DNA from: Sphaerolaimus hirsutus
Taxonomy: Eukaryota > Nematoda > Chromadorea > Monhysterida > Sphaerolaimidae
DNA: 64,000 bases
NCBI GenBank assembly: GCA_964036195.1
Contig: CAXIWS010000322.1
Span: 62,001 to 126,000 of the forward strand
Direction: 5' to 3'
This document shows, one piece after another, positions 23,018 to 35,218 of this stretch. Every line of letters starts with the position of its first letter. Position 1 is the first letter of the stretch. The position numbers were made by a program, and so were the translations under genes. The notes below the pieces were generated by a model. That model was not told the origin of the DNA. It saw only the letters and a list, made by a program, of their open reading frames with translations, and ran no database searches.

Positions 23018-23494
23018 CATTGTTGTTGAAACTTATTTACAGTTCCAGTACAGTGTAAATACGTTTACGTTTCCTCTGAAAAAAGTTCCGATACTCAGTT
23101 TTACGTATACTTTTTGAAAGTACTCGAGTACAGAAAACGGATAATCTTTTTTATATATTATTAAAGGCATAGAAGGGAAAAAAGGGAGAAAATATACAAA
23201 AAATATGGAAAACTAGTCAAAAATGGGTATAAAACCAAATATATAGTCTGGAATTGCATAAAATAAGCAAAAAGTGATGAAAATGAGTGATTTTGAGTGA
23301 AAATTTTCATGATATTTCTCAAAAGTACTCACGTTTACATTATCTGAGAAGAAAAGTACATTTACTCACATTTACTCATGAGTATAAGTAAAACAAAATT
23401 ACTTTACGTTTTCTGTACTCAGGGGGTGAGTAAAAAATAAATACTTTACATTTATGTATACTTTGAAAAAAGTTCGGTAATTTTAACAACTCTG
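23018..23494. mobile_element. hAT-like element, GTAAACG family
   Basis: Ends CATTGTTGTTGAAAC and TTTTAACAACTCTG with an exact 8-bp duplication GTCCTGTG (23010-23017, 23495-23502). It is inserted in a larger inverted repeat whose arms read AGTTCACAGGTCCTGTG (about 23,000) and CACAGGACCTGTGAACT (about 23,740). Confidence 0.8.
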
Positions 23495-24436
23495 GTCCTG
23501 TGTTCGTATCCTCTTGAGGTGCCAATTTTTTTGCACTATTTTTAAGCAACCGGTAAAAAATTAAACACGTTTAAGTTGTGTGTAGGTATTTAACTAAAAA
23601 TCACAGTCAAATTACAGAATGGTTGGTGCAAAAATTATTTTCCAATAGAAATTAATGTCCTTTTTGTGACAAATTGAACATGCGCTAAATTATTGGTTGT
23701 TGAAAAAGTTTGGCACCTTAAGCCACATTTGAACACAGGACCTGTGAACTGCCAGAGGAAACACATACACCCAGACCACAGGACGCGTTGCACTTTCTTT
23801 CTTAGCAACATTTATATTCCAACATAGTATTATTTAAATGTGGGCGATAAAAATCAACGTTTGTGACTATGATTTTTGCGATTTTCAACGTTTTTCATTA
23901 CATCTGACATCCTCAGATGTTTTTTATCTAAACTTTAAATTACAATCATGCAAATTTGCCCACCCTGCACCTCTGGGGCTGCAGGGCAGAATATCCGTTT
24001 TATTTTTTATTCTGCCCGGCAGACGTGCAATTGCCCTCGCAATTAAATCTCGTTTGCCATTTTTCGGGCAAATCTGGCACTAGTGAGGGCAGGTCGTGTC
24101 AGGTGCCTGGCAGGGAGGGCAAAAGTTTGTCTGCCCAATTAAATCTGGGACCTGGGTTTTTTTTCGAGGATATACGGTACCTAGGTAGTTTGGGCAATTC
24201 CGGTGCGTAGAAGGATGTTTTACTTTGCTTAGTTGTCAACGACAACTTGAACAGCGCACTTCATTAAGTGAATGTGCGCAAACTTCGCTCCGCTTAGTAA
24301 ATCGCTGTGGAATTAAGCCTATTTTTCAAAGCCAACATGTTTTACCTTATCTGAAGGTTAATCTCAACGTGAATTTAATACTGTCTCAATAATCGAAATC
24401 ACTGATTGGTACGATGCTTTTTGTTTTGTTTTTATT

Positions 24437-24740
24437 TTTACCGTATTTCTTCTAATGTAACGGCATACGTCCAATAGAACGGCACCTCCAATAGAACGGC
24501 GGGTTTTGGCACGATTTTTCGCTCACTAAAACAATACAACGGCAGATTCAAATTACCTTCGAAGAGTGCCCAAACAACTGAAATAAAAAAGTGGACGGCG
24601 AGAACATTCAGTGCCTTCCAATATTGATTTGGATATCAAATTGATGCTCTGATGTGAAAATATTGCTCGAGTGAAATTATGTCTAATGTCGAAATTATGT
24701 CTTATGGAAACAACAGAACGGCAGCCTCCTATTAAACGGA
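24437..24740. mobile_element. CCGTATTT-related element, CCAATAGAACGG variant
   Basis: It opens TACCGTATTTCTTCTAATGT with two CCAATAGAACGGC words and ends in CCTCCTATTAAACGGAACC. The right terminus is eroded. 24,160-24,436 and 24,741-25,005 show nothing I can assign. Confidence 0.55.
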
Positions 24741-25005
24741 ACCTCACTTATGTACTTCTCCAGTTGCCCGATTGCTTCCAGATCTGAAGTACATTACTGC
24801 GTACATACAGATGACATTGCATACATTACATATTCGCATATTTATTTACTATTCACTATAAATACTCCGTGTATGCATGGCCTTCTTTTCATGTCTTTTT
24901 TTAACGAATCAAGGCGGTCGAGCTTTCAAGCCTTGTTTTTTTATATGTTCGCTTGTTAGGTTGCATGCACATTTCACAAATTCCAGTGGCCGCTTTTGAA
25001 GGGCT

Positions 25006-25377
25006 TACCGTATTTGCTCGAATAATTCCCTGGGGGATTATTTTTTCGTCAGACTATTTTCAGTGTAAACTATTCAAGAGGGGGGATTATTAAAGTTGGG
25101 GATGATTTTTTCGTCCAAATTTTAAACCATGTTTCTATCAACTTATTTCATGAAATATGCTTTATCAACAAAATAACATGATATTTTTGTTCAAATTATA
25201 CACAACTTACTTTATATATTCCTAGGAGGATGAATTATTCGAGGGAGGGGGGTAATTTTCTCCGTATTTGTCTAATAGGGGGAATTCTACAGAAGGGGGG
25301 GGGGTCATTCAAGGGGGAATTATTCAAGAAAATATTCCCATTTTACTCACATGGGGATTATTCGGCTAATTACGGTA
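25006..25377. mobile_element. CCGTATTT-family element adjoining an exon
   Basis: It opens TACCGTATTTGCTCGAATAA and ends TTCGGCTAATTACGGTA. The next two bases, AG, are the acceptor used by the exon starting at 25,380, so this element sits directly against a 3' splice site. Confidence 0.7.
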
Positions 25378-25379
25378 AG

Positions 25380-25562
25380 GCACCCGATTGGGAATTGTTA
25401 CGTATCCGACCGGGATACCCAAATACAAATGAGTACCTAAATTCACTGAAATCATCAGATTATGGTAATTTCTGAACACTTCTCACTATCTATTTTTTCT
25501 CAGCTTTAGACTTTCATTGGAACGAGTACACAGTTTTATCAAAGCTGAAACTGACATGCCGT
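25380..25562 (+). CDS. Two exons of an unidentified gene
   Basis: Exon 25380-25464 encodes APDWELLRIRPGYPNTNEYL and so on to SSDY. A 39-nt GT-AG intron with a clean pyrimidine tract (TATTTTTTCTCAG) follows. Exon 25504-25562 continues in phase with LDFHWNEYTVLSKLKLTCR and ends at a good donor (GTAAGA). Residue composition, splice signals and phase all agree. I recognise no family. Both neighbouring sides are repeats, and no further exons were located. Confidence 0.5.
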
Positions 25563-25754
25563 GTAAGATTAGTTATAGCATAGCAAGTTATATCAATACA
25601 GATTGTTTTTTTTTGTTGTAATTCTTCAATCACGGTTGGGAAAACCTATTTAGGTACTCTTACTCAGAAATACGTATACTCGTGTTCAGAGTAAGTATGT
25701 TTACGTTCCCTTCCAAAAACGTACATTTAGCAATATGGGGAGATAAAAAGTGAC

Positions 25755-26203
25755 TACCGTATTTTCTCGATATGCCCCCCGGGGGTGATTGTTTCAGAGT
25801 GAGAATTTTCAGGGGGTGTAACGAGGAGGGGTATTTCGAGGGGGAGGGGCTTATTATTTAGCCAGTAATTTTTTGAAATTCCAGTACTAAATTGTCATCT
25901 GTAACGTATGAAGACGTAGAAAAATGCAACAAAAACCGCTATATGTCTATAAGAGACTATGGACTTTGATAAGTATGTAGATGGCATAAACACTGTTCTA
26001 ACGTAACAAAGTCATTGTTTAAACGTGTTCTGCATTGCCCAGATCACAAACCGCAGTTTTGTCATGTACGTTCTCTGTACACTTAATTGGGCGGGGGGTA
26101 TTTCGAGGGGGGTCTAATAAATTCATAGTGGCCATTTTGAGGGCAAGGGGGGGGTATTTCGAACGGGGGTATTTCGAAGAGGGTATTTCGAGGAAATACG
26201 GTA
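25755..26203. mobile_element. CCGTATTT-family element
   Basis: Opens TACCGTATTTTCTCGATATG, closes TTCGAGGAAATACGGTA. It contains the common core GTAACGTATGAAGACGTAGA and poly-G arms. It lies between half copies of the GTAAACG family (about 25,634 and 26,600). Confidence 0.75.
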
Positions 26204-26684
26204 ATATGACTTTTTGTGTATTTGCATTGGTTCTCAGAATGTATTTTCAGTACACGTTTGATAAATGTTATAGAAGTAATTATGTCGCAGCCAAATCGAA
26301 ATGGCTGCATAAATGTTTAAAATGTAGACAAGCAGTGGCAGTCGCCACGAAATTAAGCCCGTTGCACGTTCAACAGATAATTTATTAATTAGAAGTCTAA
26401 TGGCTCATTTTTAAGTGTAGGTAGCCAGTGTTATTGGTTGATTTGATGGCACGTTTCTCGCTGAATAATTTTTTGTTTATTCAATTTTTATTGCTAAATA
26501 CTGAAAAATTGAAAAAGTACATATTTCTTTCATGGATACATTCCTATTAGCTTACGTATACTTTCAAAAAAGTTCTGTAGGTTCTTTTAACAACTCTGCA
26601 TTCAACAGACACTGCATTCGAAATGTTTTTGTGCACTTTTGCTGGCCTTAACCATATTTCCATGATTGAATTAATCAGCGGATG

Positions 26685-27068
26685 TACCGTATTACCTCGA
26701 AATACCCCCATGGGGGTTTATTATTTCGCCAGCAAAATTTGTGGGCTGTTATTCGAGGGGAGCTTATTCGAGGGGAGCTTATTCGAGGGGGGTTATTATT
26801 TCGTCAGAAATTTTCGTAAGGATCGTAGTAAAAAGTGGGCATTTGCGTACCCAACACAGGTAATAAATGTCTCCAAACAGGGTATATTTGGACATAAAAA
26901 CGTACAATAGATAGGTAGCTACACAAACTAGTCTATGTGTAGCTGCAATGTTAATTAGCGGTAACAAAATACATCATGTACATTGTACATGTACATGATG
27001 TACATCATTTCGGGGGGGGTATTCGAGGGGGGTTGAGTCAAGGGGGGATAATTCGAGGTAATACGGTA
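26685..27068. mobile_element. CCGTATTT-family element
   Basis: Opens TACCGTATTACCTCGAAATA and closes ATTCGAGGTAATACGGTA. The left arm has a small tandem duplication of TTCGAGGGGAGCTTA. 26,204-26,684 is AT-rich with nothing assignable. Confidence 0.75.
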
Positions 27069-27367
27069 GCTATATTTAGTGTGAACTCAGCGGTGGATTT
27101 TATTATACGTGAAAACTGACAATCTTCGCTTAAAATACTGTATACTGACCGCATACTTTACAATGACATGTAGCACATCCCAGCTAAATAAAAACCCCTT
27201 TATTTTTATCATATTACGTTGCTGTCACATGGGATGAATTTAGCACACAGTCTTCTACTTGATATTATTCATCAAAATACGGTGACACTCTTCGTATAAC
27301 ATTCACTCAGATCAGTTTAGCACTCATCACTAGTGATCGAAAAGCGCCAGAAATAGGGTGTCAAGCG

Positions 27368-28302
27368 TAGTGATGGAAAAAGCGCCAGACTTTTGGCGCC
27401 AAGGGCCAAAAGCGCCATGGCGCTTTTCCGACCCCCAGCGCCAAGCGCCAATGGCGCCAGAGCAAAATAGCGCCAAGCGCCAAAAGCGCCATGGCGCTTT
27501 TCTGAACCTCAGCGCCAAGCGCCAATGGCGCCAGAGAGTGATGGCGCCAAGGGCCAATAGCGCTAGCGCCAAAAACTTTTCTTCTGCATTTCGTTTGTAG
27601 AATAATCAATTCGTAATTGTGACATACCGCTGATGTCGCAGTAGTCAATTTAACTTTTGCCATTAAATTTCAATCAACCACTACATCATTAAGATCTTAA
27701 GAGTTACACCTATTTTTAAGCCAAACAGCCGTACGATGATAGGTCCTAAATATTATATCCCATTAAGTCATGTTTATTACCAGTTATGAGTATGTAAATA
27801 CTTATTCTTTACATGATACTTTACGAAAATTTCTGGCGAAATAATAAACCCCTCGCTCGAAATACCCCCATCAAAATTTGGACTCAGAAAAAATAAACCC
27901 CCTGGTGGTATATCGAGGAAATACGGTATATTCATTTGCCCCAAATATTACCTAATCAATATTAAATAAATATAAATGTCCCATTACACCCTTATATTTA
28001 TCAATATTTTTACAGTTAATCGCAAAATTTATCAACTGGCTTGTCCATTTTCACTGAATCATACGAATTTTATAATCATGGTTGGCGCTTTTTTGGCGCT
28101 ATTTTAAATGCCGGCGCCAGGCGCCAATAGCACCACCAGAAAATGGCGCCAAGCGCCATAAGCGCCATGGCGCTTTCTCAGATGACAGCGCCAAGCGCCA
28201 ATGGCGCCAGAGCGTTTTAGCGCCAGGCGCCAAAAGCGCCATGGCGCTTTCTGTTTTGGCGCTAGCGCCAGGCGCCAGCGCCATGGCGCTTTTCCATCAC
28301 TA
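27368..28302. mobile_element. hAT-like fold-back element, GGCGCC family
   Basis: It starts TAGTGATGGAAAAAGCGCC and ends GGCGCTTTTCCATCACTA, flanked by GTCAAGCG (27360-27367) and GTTAAGCG (28303-28310), 7 of 8 alike. Arms of about 205-220 bp are built from GGCGCCAAGCGCC and AGCGCCATGGCGCTTTT words. The middle includes a CCGTATTT fragment (27,820-27,929). No transposase. Every open frame in the arms (LALGAI-, WRHWRLA-type peptides) is a by-product of the repeats. Confidence 0.85.
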
Positions 28303-28400
28303 GTTAAGCGCCAAGGGCGCCATCACTCCATTCGGAAACAGCATGCCAGGCGCCAAGGGCGCCATGGCGGCGCCATTATTCTAGCAATATGGCGTGGGTG
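28303..28400. repeat. Degenerate GGCGCC repeats
   Basis: GCGCCAAGGGCGCCAT words continue past the end of the preceding element. Possibly a remnant of another member. Confidence 0.4.
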
Positions 28401-28749
28401 CAAAAGGCACCATAGAAAATGATGTAAAATTACCTACGTTTGTTTCCATTGGTGAATTATTACTGTTGGATAAGCAAATGATACGAGGGGGCAGGAATCA
28501 ACTACAGTTCCAAGATCTCTCCTATTCATATGACTTAAACATAATAGAATTGATAACACCTGACATACGATTCAAAAGATTTAATATAAAAACTACCATT
28601 TGCAATAAACAAATAATTCACTTAAACCATCACGAATTGTAGATACCATATATCCTCAAATAAGGGTATAATTCTATCAAACACAAGATTTGGATATAAA
28701 AACAAAATATCTGGATACCAAAACATAATATCTGGATACCAAAACATCA

Positions 28750-29010
28750 AGATGTGGATACACAATTGACAATTTGCATAAGACTTGACGCTTTACATGA
28801 CATTTGTCATGACAATTGACACTTTGTATGAAATTTGACACTTTACATTTGCCATGACATTTTACATGACATTTGACACTTTACTTTAGACTTTACAGGG
28901 TTTTGGACTTCCCCCAGGCACCAATGGTGCTCCAGAAGAACAGTGCCAAGCGCTAAAGGCTCCATGGCGCGGGGCCCTCTGGCGCCATTCCATCACTACT
29001 TACTCATCAC
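28750..29010. repeat. CCCTGTAAA copy followed by a GGCGCC hAT right arm
   Basis: 28,750-28,918 repeats TTGACACTTTACATGACA and ends TTTACAGGGTTTTGGACTTC then CCCCAG. Directly after it, to 29,010, degenerate GGCGCC words end CGCCATTCCATCACTA. Confidence 0.5.
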
Positions 29011-29230
29011 AGCAAACAACATGTATACTGTATCTGTATGTTTGCGGATAAACTTTGTACTTATCTTTTCCGCGCTGTGCAACTGCAATAAGCAATGACA
29101 ACTGTCTGCCTGTGTATGCCGAGTTCCGACCTCATAAATATGCTTTCCCAACACAATAATTTTTGCTGTAACGCAACGCTGAAATTGTGGTTTCACTCCC
29201 TGACCCATTAAAATGCTCCACAATGGCCCT

Positions 29231-29463
29231 GCACACACTAGTTTTCACCGTGACTTCTGTGAAAACTGAAATGGCGACATGGCGACATTCAGATTACTCT
29301 TGTTGTATCCTCTATGTGTTTTAGTCATCAAATTTTCAAATTTTTACTTTCATTAATTTAAATTCACATATAAATTAAATTAAATAATTCAACCATGTTG
29401 ATTTATCTGTATTTGACAAAATTCTGTTTTCCCACTAAGTCACGGTGAAAACTAGTGTGTGTA
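29231..29463. mobile_element. Inverted-repeat element, CACACACTAGTTTTCAC ends
   Basis: GCACACACTAGTTTTCACCG at the left is mirrored by CGGTGAAAACTAGTGTGTGT at the right around an AT-rich centre. It is related to the longer elements at 29,586 and 60,565. Confidence 0.65.
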
Positions 29464-29585
29464 GGCACAATATGTCAAATGTCATGTGATATATCTTGTA
29501 AAATGCCAAATGTCATGTAGTGTCAAAAGTCACATAAGATCTGCTGTATTTTCTTTTATTCTTTACCGGTCATTTGCCATATGGT

Positions 29586-31272
29586 GGCCACACAAGCAGT
29601 TTTCATGGTTCCAATTTGAAAACTCAATTTGAAATTGAATGGCGATGCGTCACTGTACAGTTTTCAAACATTGTAAATTTTCATTTTCAGTTTTCAAAAA
29701 GTGTAAACATATGCATGTAATGGTTTTGGCCAGGGTTGGTTTTACAAAAATTCATTTTAGTAAAATTGTATAAAATTTTTTATTTATTTTAATTTTATTC
29801 TTGTTTCATTTTATTTTATTTTATTCCCAAAAGTCATTAATAAAATAAAATGACACATTTTACAAAAATTTTACAAAAATTGTACAAAAATTTTTACAAA
29901 AAATCAGAAACATGCATGCAAGGCCAGAAAAATGTTATAATTAGACCTATACATGAAAAATCTATGACAAATTTTTCCCTTACTTTTCAAAAGTTGCATG
30001 CAGTATGTATTGTTAGCTAGCTGCGAGTGTAAAGTTACAATTATTGATAAGAATGGTTTGCATTTTCAGTAGAAGGACTACTGGAGTGTGCTGGGCACAT
30101 TTGTAAAATGTCATGCAAAGTGTCAATTGTCATGACAAATGTAAAGTAAAGTATCAATTGTCATGCAAAATGTCAAGTGTCATGTAAAATTTCAAGCAAA
30201 GTGGCAATTGTCATGACAAATGTCATGCAAAGTGTAAATTGTGTATCCAAATCTTACAATCCATAGTGTTTTTGTATACATAGTATGTTTTTTATCCAAA
30301 TCTTATGTTTTTGTATCCAAATGTTCACATAAGATTTGGAGTCAACAACAACATAATTTGGATACAAAACATAAGATTCAGAAATAAAACATGAGATTTG
30401 AACACAATTTGCTTGACAATTTATACTTTAATTTTTACATGTCATGACAATTTACACTTTACTTTACATTTGTCATGACATTGACACTTTGCATGACATT
30501 TTACATGACATTTGACACTTTACAATGCTTGGGTCTTCCCCCAGATCCATGAAAAAACAGGTAGAGACTCCAGCAATGAGACAAAATTTTACAAAAAAAT
30601 ATGAATTTTTATACAATTTTACAAAAAAATTACAAAAATTTGAATTTTTATACAATTTTTATTTTTATTCTTAAAATTTTCCATTTTATTATATTTTATT
30701 TTATTCTTGAATATTCCATTTTATTTTTATTTTATTTTTATTTTTTTTCACTGAGATTTTGCCAACCCTGGTTTTGGCAAGTCACATTTGTTGTCTAAAT
30801 TTCAGATTTGCTGAACATTTTTGAAAACTGTACCGCTACACGTGTTCCCATTTAGTTTTCAACAATATTCACTTTGGTTTTCATGTTGTGTTTTCAAAGG
30901 TGAAAACTGGCTATGCATGGTGAGACGTCGCCCATGTCACCAGTTTCCAAAACTGTTTACTAATGTTGAATAGTGCCTGGGTCGCCAAAACATCGCCAGA
31001 TGTGTTGCCGGCGATGTGCTGACTACGTGAGCTGCTGACTACGCCTACGAACATGCTGACTACTTTTACCACATGCATGCATATTCATTCCATAAAAAAT
31101 ATTTTGTCCACAGCATTTTACTGTAGTATTCAATAATGACTTAATAACATGAAAACTAACAAAAATCAAATATGGCAGCCATTTTAGGCAATTCTGAGAT
31201 AGTATTTAACCATTTTGCAAACCAAAAAGTGAGTTTTCAACGAGGAACCATGAAAACTAGCTTGTGTGGTGC
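29586..31272. mobile_element. Inverted-repeat element, CACACAAGCAGTTTTCATGG ends, with nested hAT-like element
   Basis: GCCACACAAGCAGTTTTCAT at the left matches ATGAAAACTAGCTTGTGTGG at the right. The original body is short; 29731-30770 is a later hAT-like insertion. 31,273-32,050 shows no gene or repeat I can name, except a CCAATAGAACGG-type remnant near 31,450. Confidence 0.65.
29731..30770. mobile_element. hAT-like element, ACAAAAATTT family
   Basis: Ends CAGGGTTGGTTTTAC and TTTTGCCAACCCTG with an exact 8-bp duplication GTTTTGGC (29723-29730, 30771-30778). Arms of AAAATTTTACAAAAATT and TTTTATTTTATT words. A CCCTGTAAA-like copy (about 30,083-30,544, ending CTTGGGTCTTCCCCCAG) is nested in it. 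Confidence 0.85.
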
Positions 31273-32155
31273 CATTAGGTATATCATTTTTTATAGTTTA
31301 CATGACTGGACATTTTACATGGCCACTTTATGTGTTTTTCCACGGTGAAAAAACACTCAAAAGTTCCAAATAAACTCGACAATTCGAAACTATTTTCAAA
31401 TTTTTGTTTGCCATTCTTACCATACCTGAGGCAAAAACGTGCCAAAGCCTGCCATTTGATAGGAGGTGCCGATCAATTTTTTAGGTATCCACATCTAATT
31501 TTAGCTATGCCTTTTTGTTAGAAGAACTGTGGTAAATGTCGTCAGACGAATTACTATTTATTTATTCATACATAGCCGGTGTTTTTCGCACGCGCGCATT
31601 TGCTAAACACAGAGGCGCATCAGCAATCATCTCGACATAATCCACTCAACGGAACCCATGTTTATTTAATGATCCCTGATCTGATGGCTTGAAATGAAAG
31701 CTGCCGTTTGCCGCCCCGATGCACTTTTCACGCGTCGCGATCTATAGAAATTGAAGTGACACTTTACGCTCGTGAAGTGGAACTTGACCGAAGTTTGCAA
31801 GTTTGATGGCGACCTATTTTTAGTGCTAGGATGTTTGGGTGCTTTAAAATTTCAGGGATTTTGAAAGCGACAATTTTTTCGATTTCGTTGTTATAAATAT
31901 TTACATTTTTATAACGGACCTAGGTATCTGCAACATAAATGATGCATTTACGTAATACTAAAAGTCGATAGGTAACCTCAAAATGTTGAATTCGATAAAA
32001 TTGCACTTTTTGTTCCAAGTTCTGATGAATTTGCTGTCCTTTGCTTGGAATCAGGGTCACTTGGCATCTAAACCACTTGGCATGTAGGTAGACCGATTTC
32101 GGGGGTACCATTGGGGGGACTGCTCAGCTAGCTTATCTGTCCCGATAGTACTATC

Positions 32156-32465
32156 TAGGGTTCAAACGGGACCAGTTTTTCGGACCGGGACCGGGACCAG
32201 AAACTTTCCAATGTTGGGACCGGGACCGGGACCAGAAACTTTCTGATGTCGGGACCGGGACCGGGACTGGCTTTTTTCAATTGTCGGAACCGAGACCGGG
32301 AACAGGATTGGGGGGTCGGGACTGGGACTTGGATTTGCCAAACCATGTACCGGGACTGCGGTCTCGTTTAACCTTATTGGTACATAATGGACCAGGACCG
32401 GGATCACCTCAGTCCCGACTTTTTGCCGAACCATGTACCGGGACCGCAGTCCCGTTTGAACACAA
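32156..32465. mobile_element. hAT-like element, CGGGACC family
   Basis: It starts TAGGGTTCAAACGGGACC and ends GTCCCGTTTGAACACAA with an exact 8-bp duplication GTACTATC (32148-32155, 32466-32473). Arms of GGGACCGGGACCAG words; 310 bp long. Confidence 0.8.
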
Positions 32466-32605
32466 GTACTATCCCCTGAGCCCTGCCCCCAAATCTCTCA
32501 ACTATCTACTATCTAAGTGGAGCAAACTTTGAGCGATTTTTCCCATCCATCACCCCAAATCACTAAATTTTGCTCCATTTTGTAAATTTTGCCATATATC
32601 ATGAA

Positions 32606-34332
32606 TAGTGATGGAAAAAGCGCCAGGCTTTTGGCGCCAAGCGCCAAAAGCGCCATGGCGCTTTTCTGACCCTGGCGCCAAGCGCCAATGGCGCCACAGC
32701 AAAATGGCGCCAAGCGCCAAAAGCGCCATGGCGCTTTTCTGGACCTCAGCGCCAAGCGCCAATAGCGCCAGAGAGTAATGGCGCCAAGCGCCAATAGCGC
32801 CAGCGCCAAAATTTTTTTTAAAAATTTAATAGTAGAAAAATGAGTGCATAGATGTGGGCGACGTACGGCTGACGTCGTAGCCGTCCATTGAACTTTGGCG
32901 AGTTCAAAGAACCACTACAATGTTTATAAATTGTTTAAATCCCCAGAGATACCGTATTTCCTCGAAATACCCCGCCCCCTCGAAATACCCCCCCTCGAAA
33001 TACCCCCCCCTCAAAATGGACACTATGAACTTATAAACCCCCCCCCTCGAAATACCCCCCCCCAACTTTAGTGTATAGAGAACGTAAATGACAAAGGCTG
33101 CGGTTTGTCATCCCGGCAATGCAGAACACACGTTAAAAACGATGACTCTGTTATGTGAGAACAGTGTTTGTACGTCTACACACTTATAAATGTCTTATAA
33201 ATGGCAATTTTTGTTGCATTTTTCGACGTCAGCGTACGTTTCAGACGACATTTTAGTACTGCGATTTCAAAAAATTTCTGGCGAAATAATAAACCCCCCC
33301 TCGAAATACCCCCCCCTCGTTTAACCCCCCCTCAAAATTCTCACTCTGAAAAAATAAACCCCCCGGGGGTATTTCGAGGAAATACGGTATATCTATTTTT
33401 CAGTCAAACATCATGACTGGGGAGCTTTCGATGGGGAGTTCGTTGTTCCTCGCTCAGCTAAAAGGTGGAGTTATTGAAGGGACATAAATAAATACTAGTG
33501 AATATATAGCCATAAACGATTGAAAGTATGTGATAATTCACATGAACGATGCTGATTTTCAAGGTGAAAAACTAAAAAAGTATGAAAATCGGCAATTTGT
33601 TTTTAAAAATTGGGCAAAATTTCATTGAAAAATCGCTCTGGATAGAAACATAACTGGTCGATTTGGGGTGGGTCGAGGGATAGTATTTAGCCTAAAATTT
33701 TGCCTCAGGATACCTAGATAGATAGCTGGAGCATTTGGGGGGGGTGACCCCTGATTTAGACTGCAATAAAGAATTAGAAGCAATTTTCTTTCAATCGACT
33801 TTTCGATCAAAATTTGTAAGTTCAGGTGGTACAACAGGTGGTACAACGGTAAAAAAGAAAAAGGTGGTACAACAGGATTACGTTTTTTGAGCGAACAAAA
33901 ACATTTTTGCTCCACATCCAGATCCAAGTATGGTATGAGGACTTGTTGAGTAAAGGTAAACACATTAAAACACCTCTGCTTTTATTCGATGTAGGTGCCT
34001 ACCTAAATATATAAAGTCTACTGTAATATTGATAATATTTATTCAGTTGTCCTCCAATTGATCAACTTGAGTGTGGATTTCACCGCATTATGACAGTTTA
34101 TAGTATCATGGTTGGCGCTTTTTTGGCGCCATTTAAAATGTTGGCGCCAGGCGCCAATAGCGCCACCAGAAATTGGCGCCAAGCGCCAAAAGCGCCATGG
34201 CGCTTTTTCAAACCTCAGCGCCAAGCGCCAATGGCGCCAGAGCGTTTTAGCGCCAAGCGCCAAAAGCGCCATGGCGCTTTTTGCTTTGGCGCTAGCGCCA
34301 GGCGCCAGCGCCATGGCGCTTTTACATCACTA
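32606..34332. mobile_element. hAT-like fold-back element, GGCGCC family
   Basis: It starts TAGTGATGGAAAAAGCGCC and ends GGCGCTTTTACATCACTA with an exact 8-bp duplication ATCATGAA (32598-32605, 34333-34340). The arms (about 210 bp) are GGCGCC-rich. The middle contains a CCGTATTT element (32950-33389) and decayed repeat sequence. No transposase. Confidence 0.9.
32950..33389. mobile_element. CCGTATTT-family element
   Basis: Opens TACCGTATTTCCTCGAAATA and closes TTCGAGGAAATACGGTA; one of the best-preserved copies. It contains the shared core (GTTGCATTTTTCGACGTC, AAAAAATTTCTGGCGAAATA). Confidence 0.85.
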
Positions 34333-34798
34333 ATCATGAAGATATTTATATTTTGCCACAGTGAGTCCCTAGAATAATTTTCAGCTGTCTATCCCTCTGG
34401 AGGAGAGCTTTGCTATATATGATGCTGCCGCGAGGGTCAAAACCATGGAAACCCATGATCCGCTGTCTACATGCCGAACGGGTTACATGCCAAGCGGCAC
34501 AGGTCCGAATTTGCCTTGCGCAAGTAAATAACTTATCAACGTTTAGAAATCAGTGTCAACAATGGACTTATCATTTCAACATGCTTACTATTTTTTCCAC
34601 AAAAAGAGTTGACTTTTTGCTGCATACAGTAGACTTTTTTGAAAATATTTTCCGGGCTCGTTTCCATAGCCCTAACTATCAAGTTCAGTCTTCTCAAATT
34701 CTATACCTTTACATCGGAACTTTACTTTTAAAAGTTAATGCACCCTAGGCATGAAAGATTATGCCAATTAGTAAAATAGGCAATATCGCTGCTAAGTA

Positions 34799-35104
34799 AA
34801 GAGCCGGCAAATATAAATGGGTTTTTGATTTTGAAAAATTTAATCGATTTTCATTCGACCCCAAAAAAAAGTTGGGGCGAGCCACCCAGCTCAGTTTGTA
34901 GCCCCAACATTTCTCTACAGGAACCCCCGGGATGACCCCTGTAGCTGCTCAGGTGCAGCTGCAGGGGTCATCCCGAGGGTTCCTGTAGAGAAATGTTGGG
35001 GCTACAAACTGAGCTGGGTGGCTCGCCCCAACTTTTTTGGGTGGTCGAATGAAAATCGATTAAATTTTTCAAAATCAAAAACCCATTTATATTTGCCGGC
35101 TCTT
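34799..35104. repeat. Near-perfect 306-bp palindrome, AAGAGCCGGC ends
   Basis: AAGAGCCGGCAAATATAAAT at the left is inverted at the right. The arms of about 145 bp differ at only a few places and meet in a short loop near 34,950. TA flanks both ends (34797-34798, 35105-35106), so it reads as a young TA-duplicating fold-back element. A diverged copy is at 36,381-36,636. Confidence 0.8.
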
Positions 35105-35218
35105 TAAAGATCGGCTTCATTCTCAGTGAGCACGTTCCACAGTATCAAATTGCATTTTTCACTTTCTTAGGCGAAGCAAACTTTTTTCATCGCTATTAAT
35201 TGTAAATACATACATACC

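Larger units (their letters stand above)
20488..24155. mobile_element. Large composite inverted-repeat element, CAGATTTAATTGGGCAG ends
   Basis: ACCAGATTTAATTGGGCAGA at the left is mirrored by CTGCCCAATTAAATCTGGGA at the right. Smaller inverted words (TTTGGCTTT, AAATAATGACAC) recur on both sides. Inside are the palindromic element 21,105-21,772, a long palindrome 22,030-22,565 and a GTAAACG hAT-like element 23,018-23,494. It could be one element with insertions or several that share ends. Confidence 0.4.
32053..34497. mobile_element. ATCTATCCCGGAGG-family element with two hAT-like insertions
   Basis: The left end has ACTTGGCATGTAGGTAGACC and the right end CGAACGGGTTACATGCCAAG, matching the intact copy at 52,868-53,245. 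The body is broken by the CGGGACC element (32156-32465) and the GGCGCC element (32606-34332). With both removed, the order of motifs equals that of the intact copy. Confidence 0.65.

Noticed and set aside
28394-28642. 82-codon plus frame with LPTFVSIGELLLL and QFQDLSYSYDLNIIELI
   Set aside because: AT-rich, next to degenerate repeats, no splice context and no family; not enough to call a gene.
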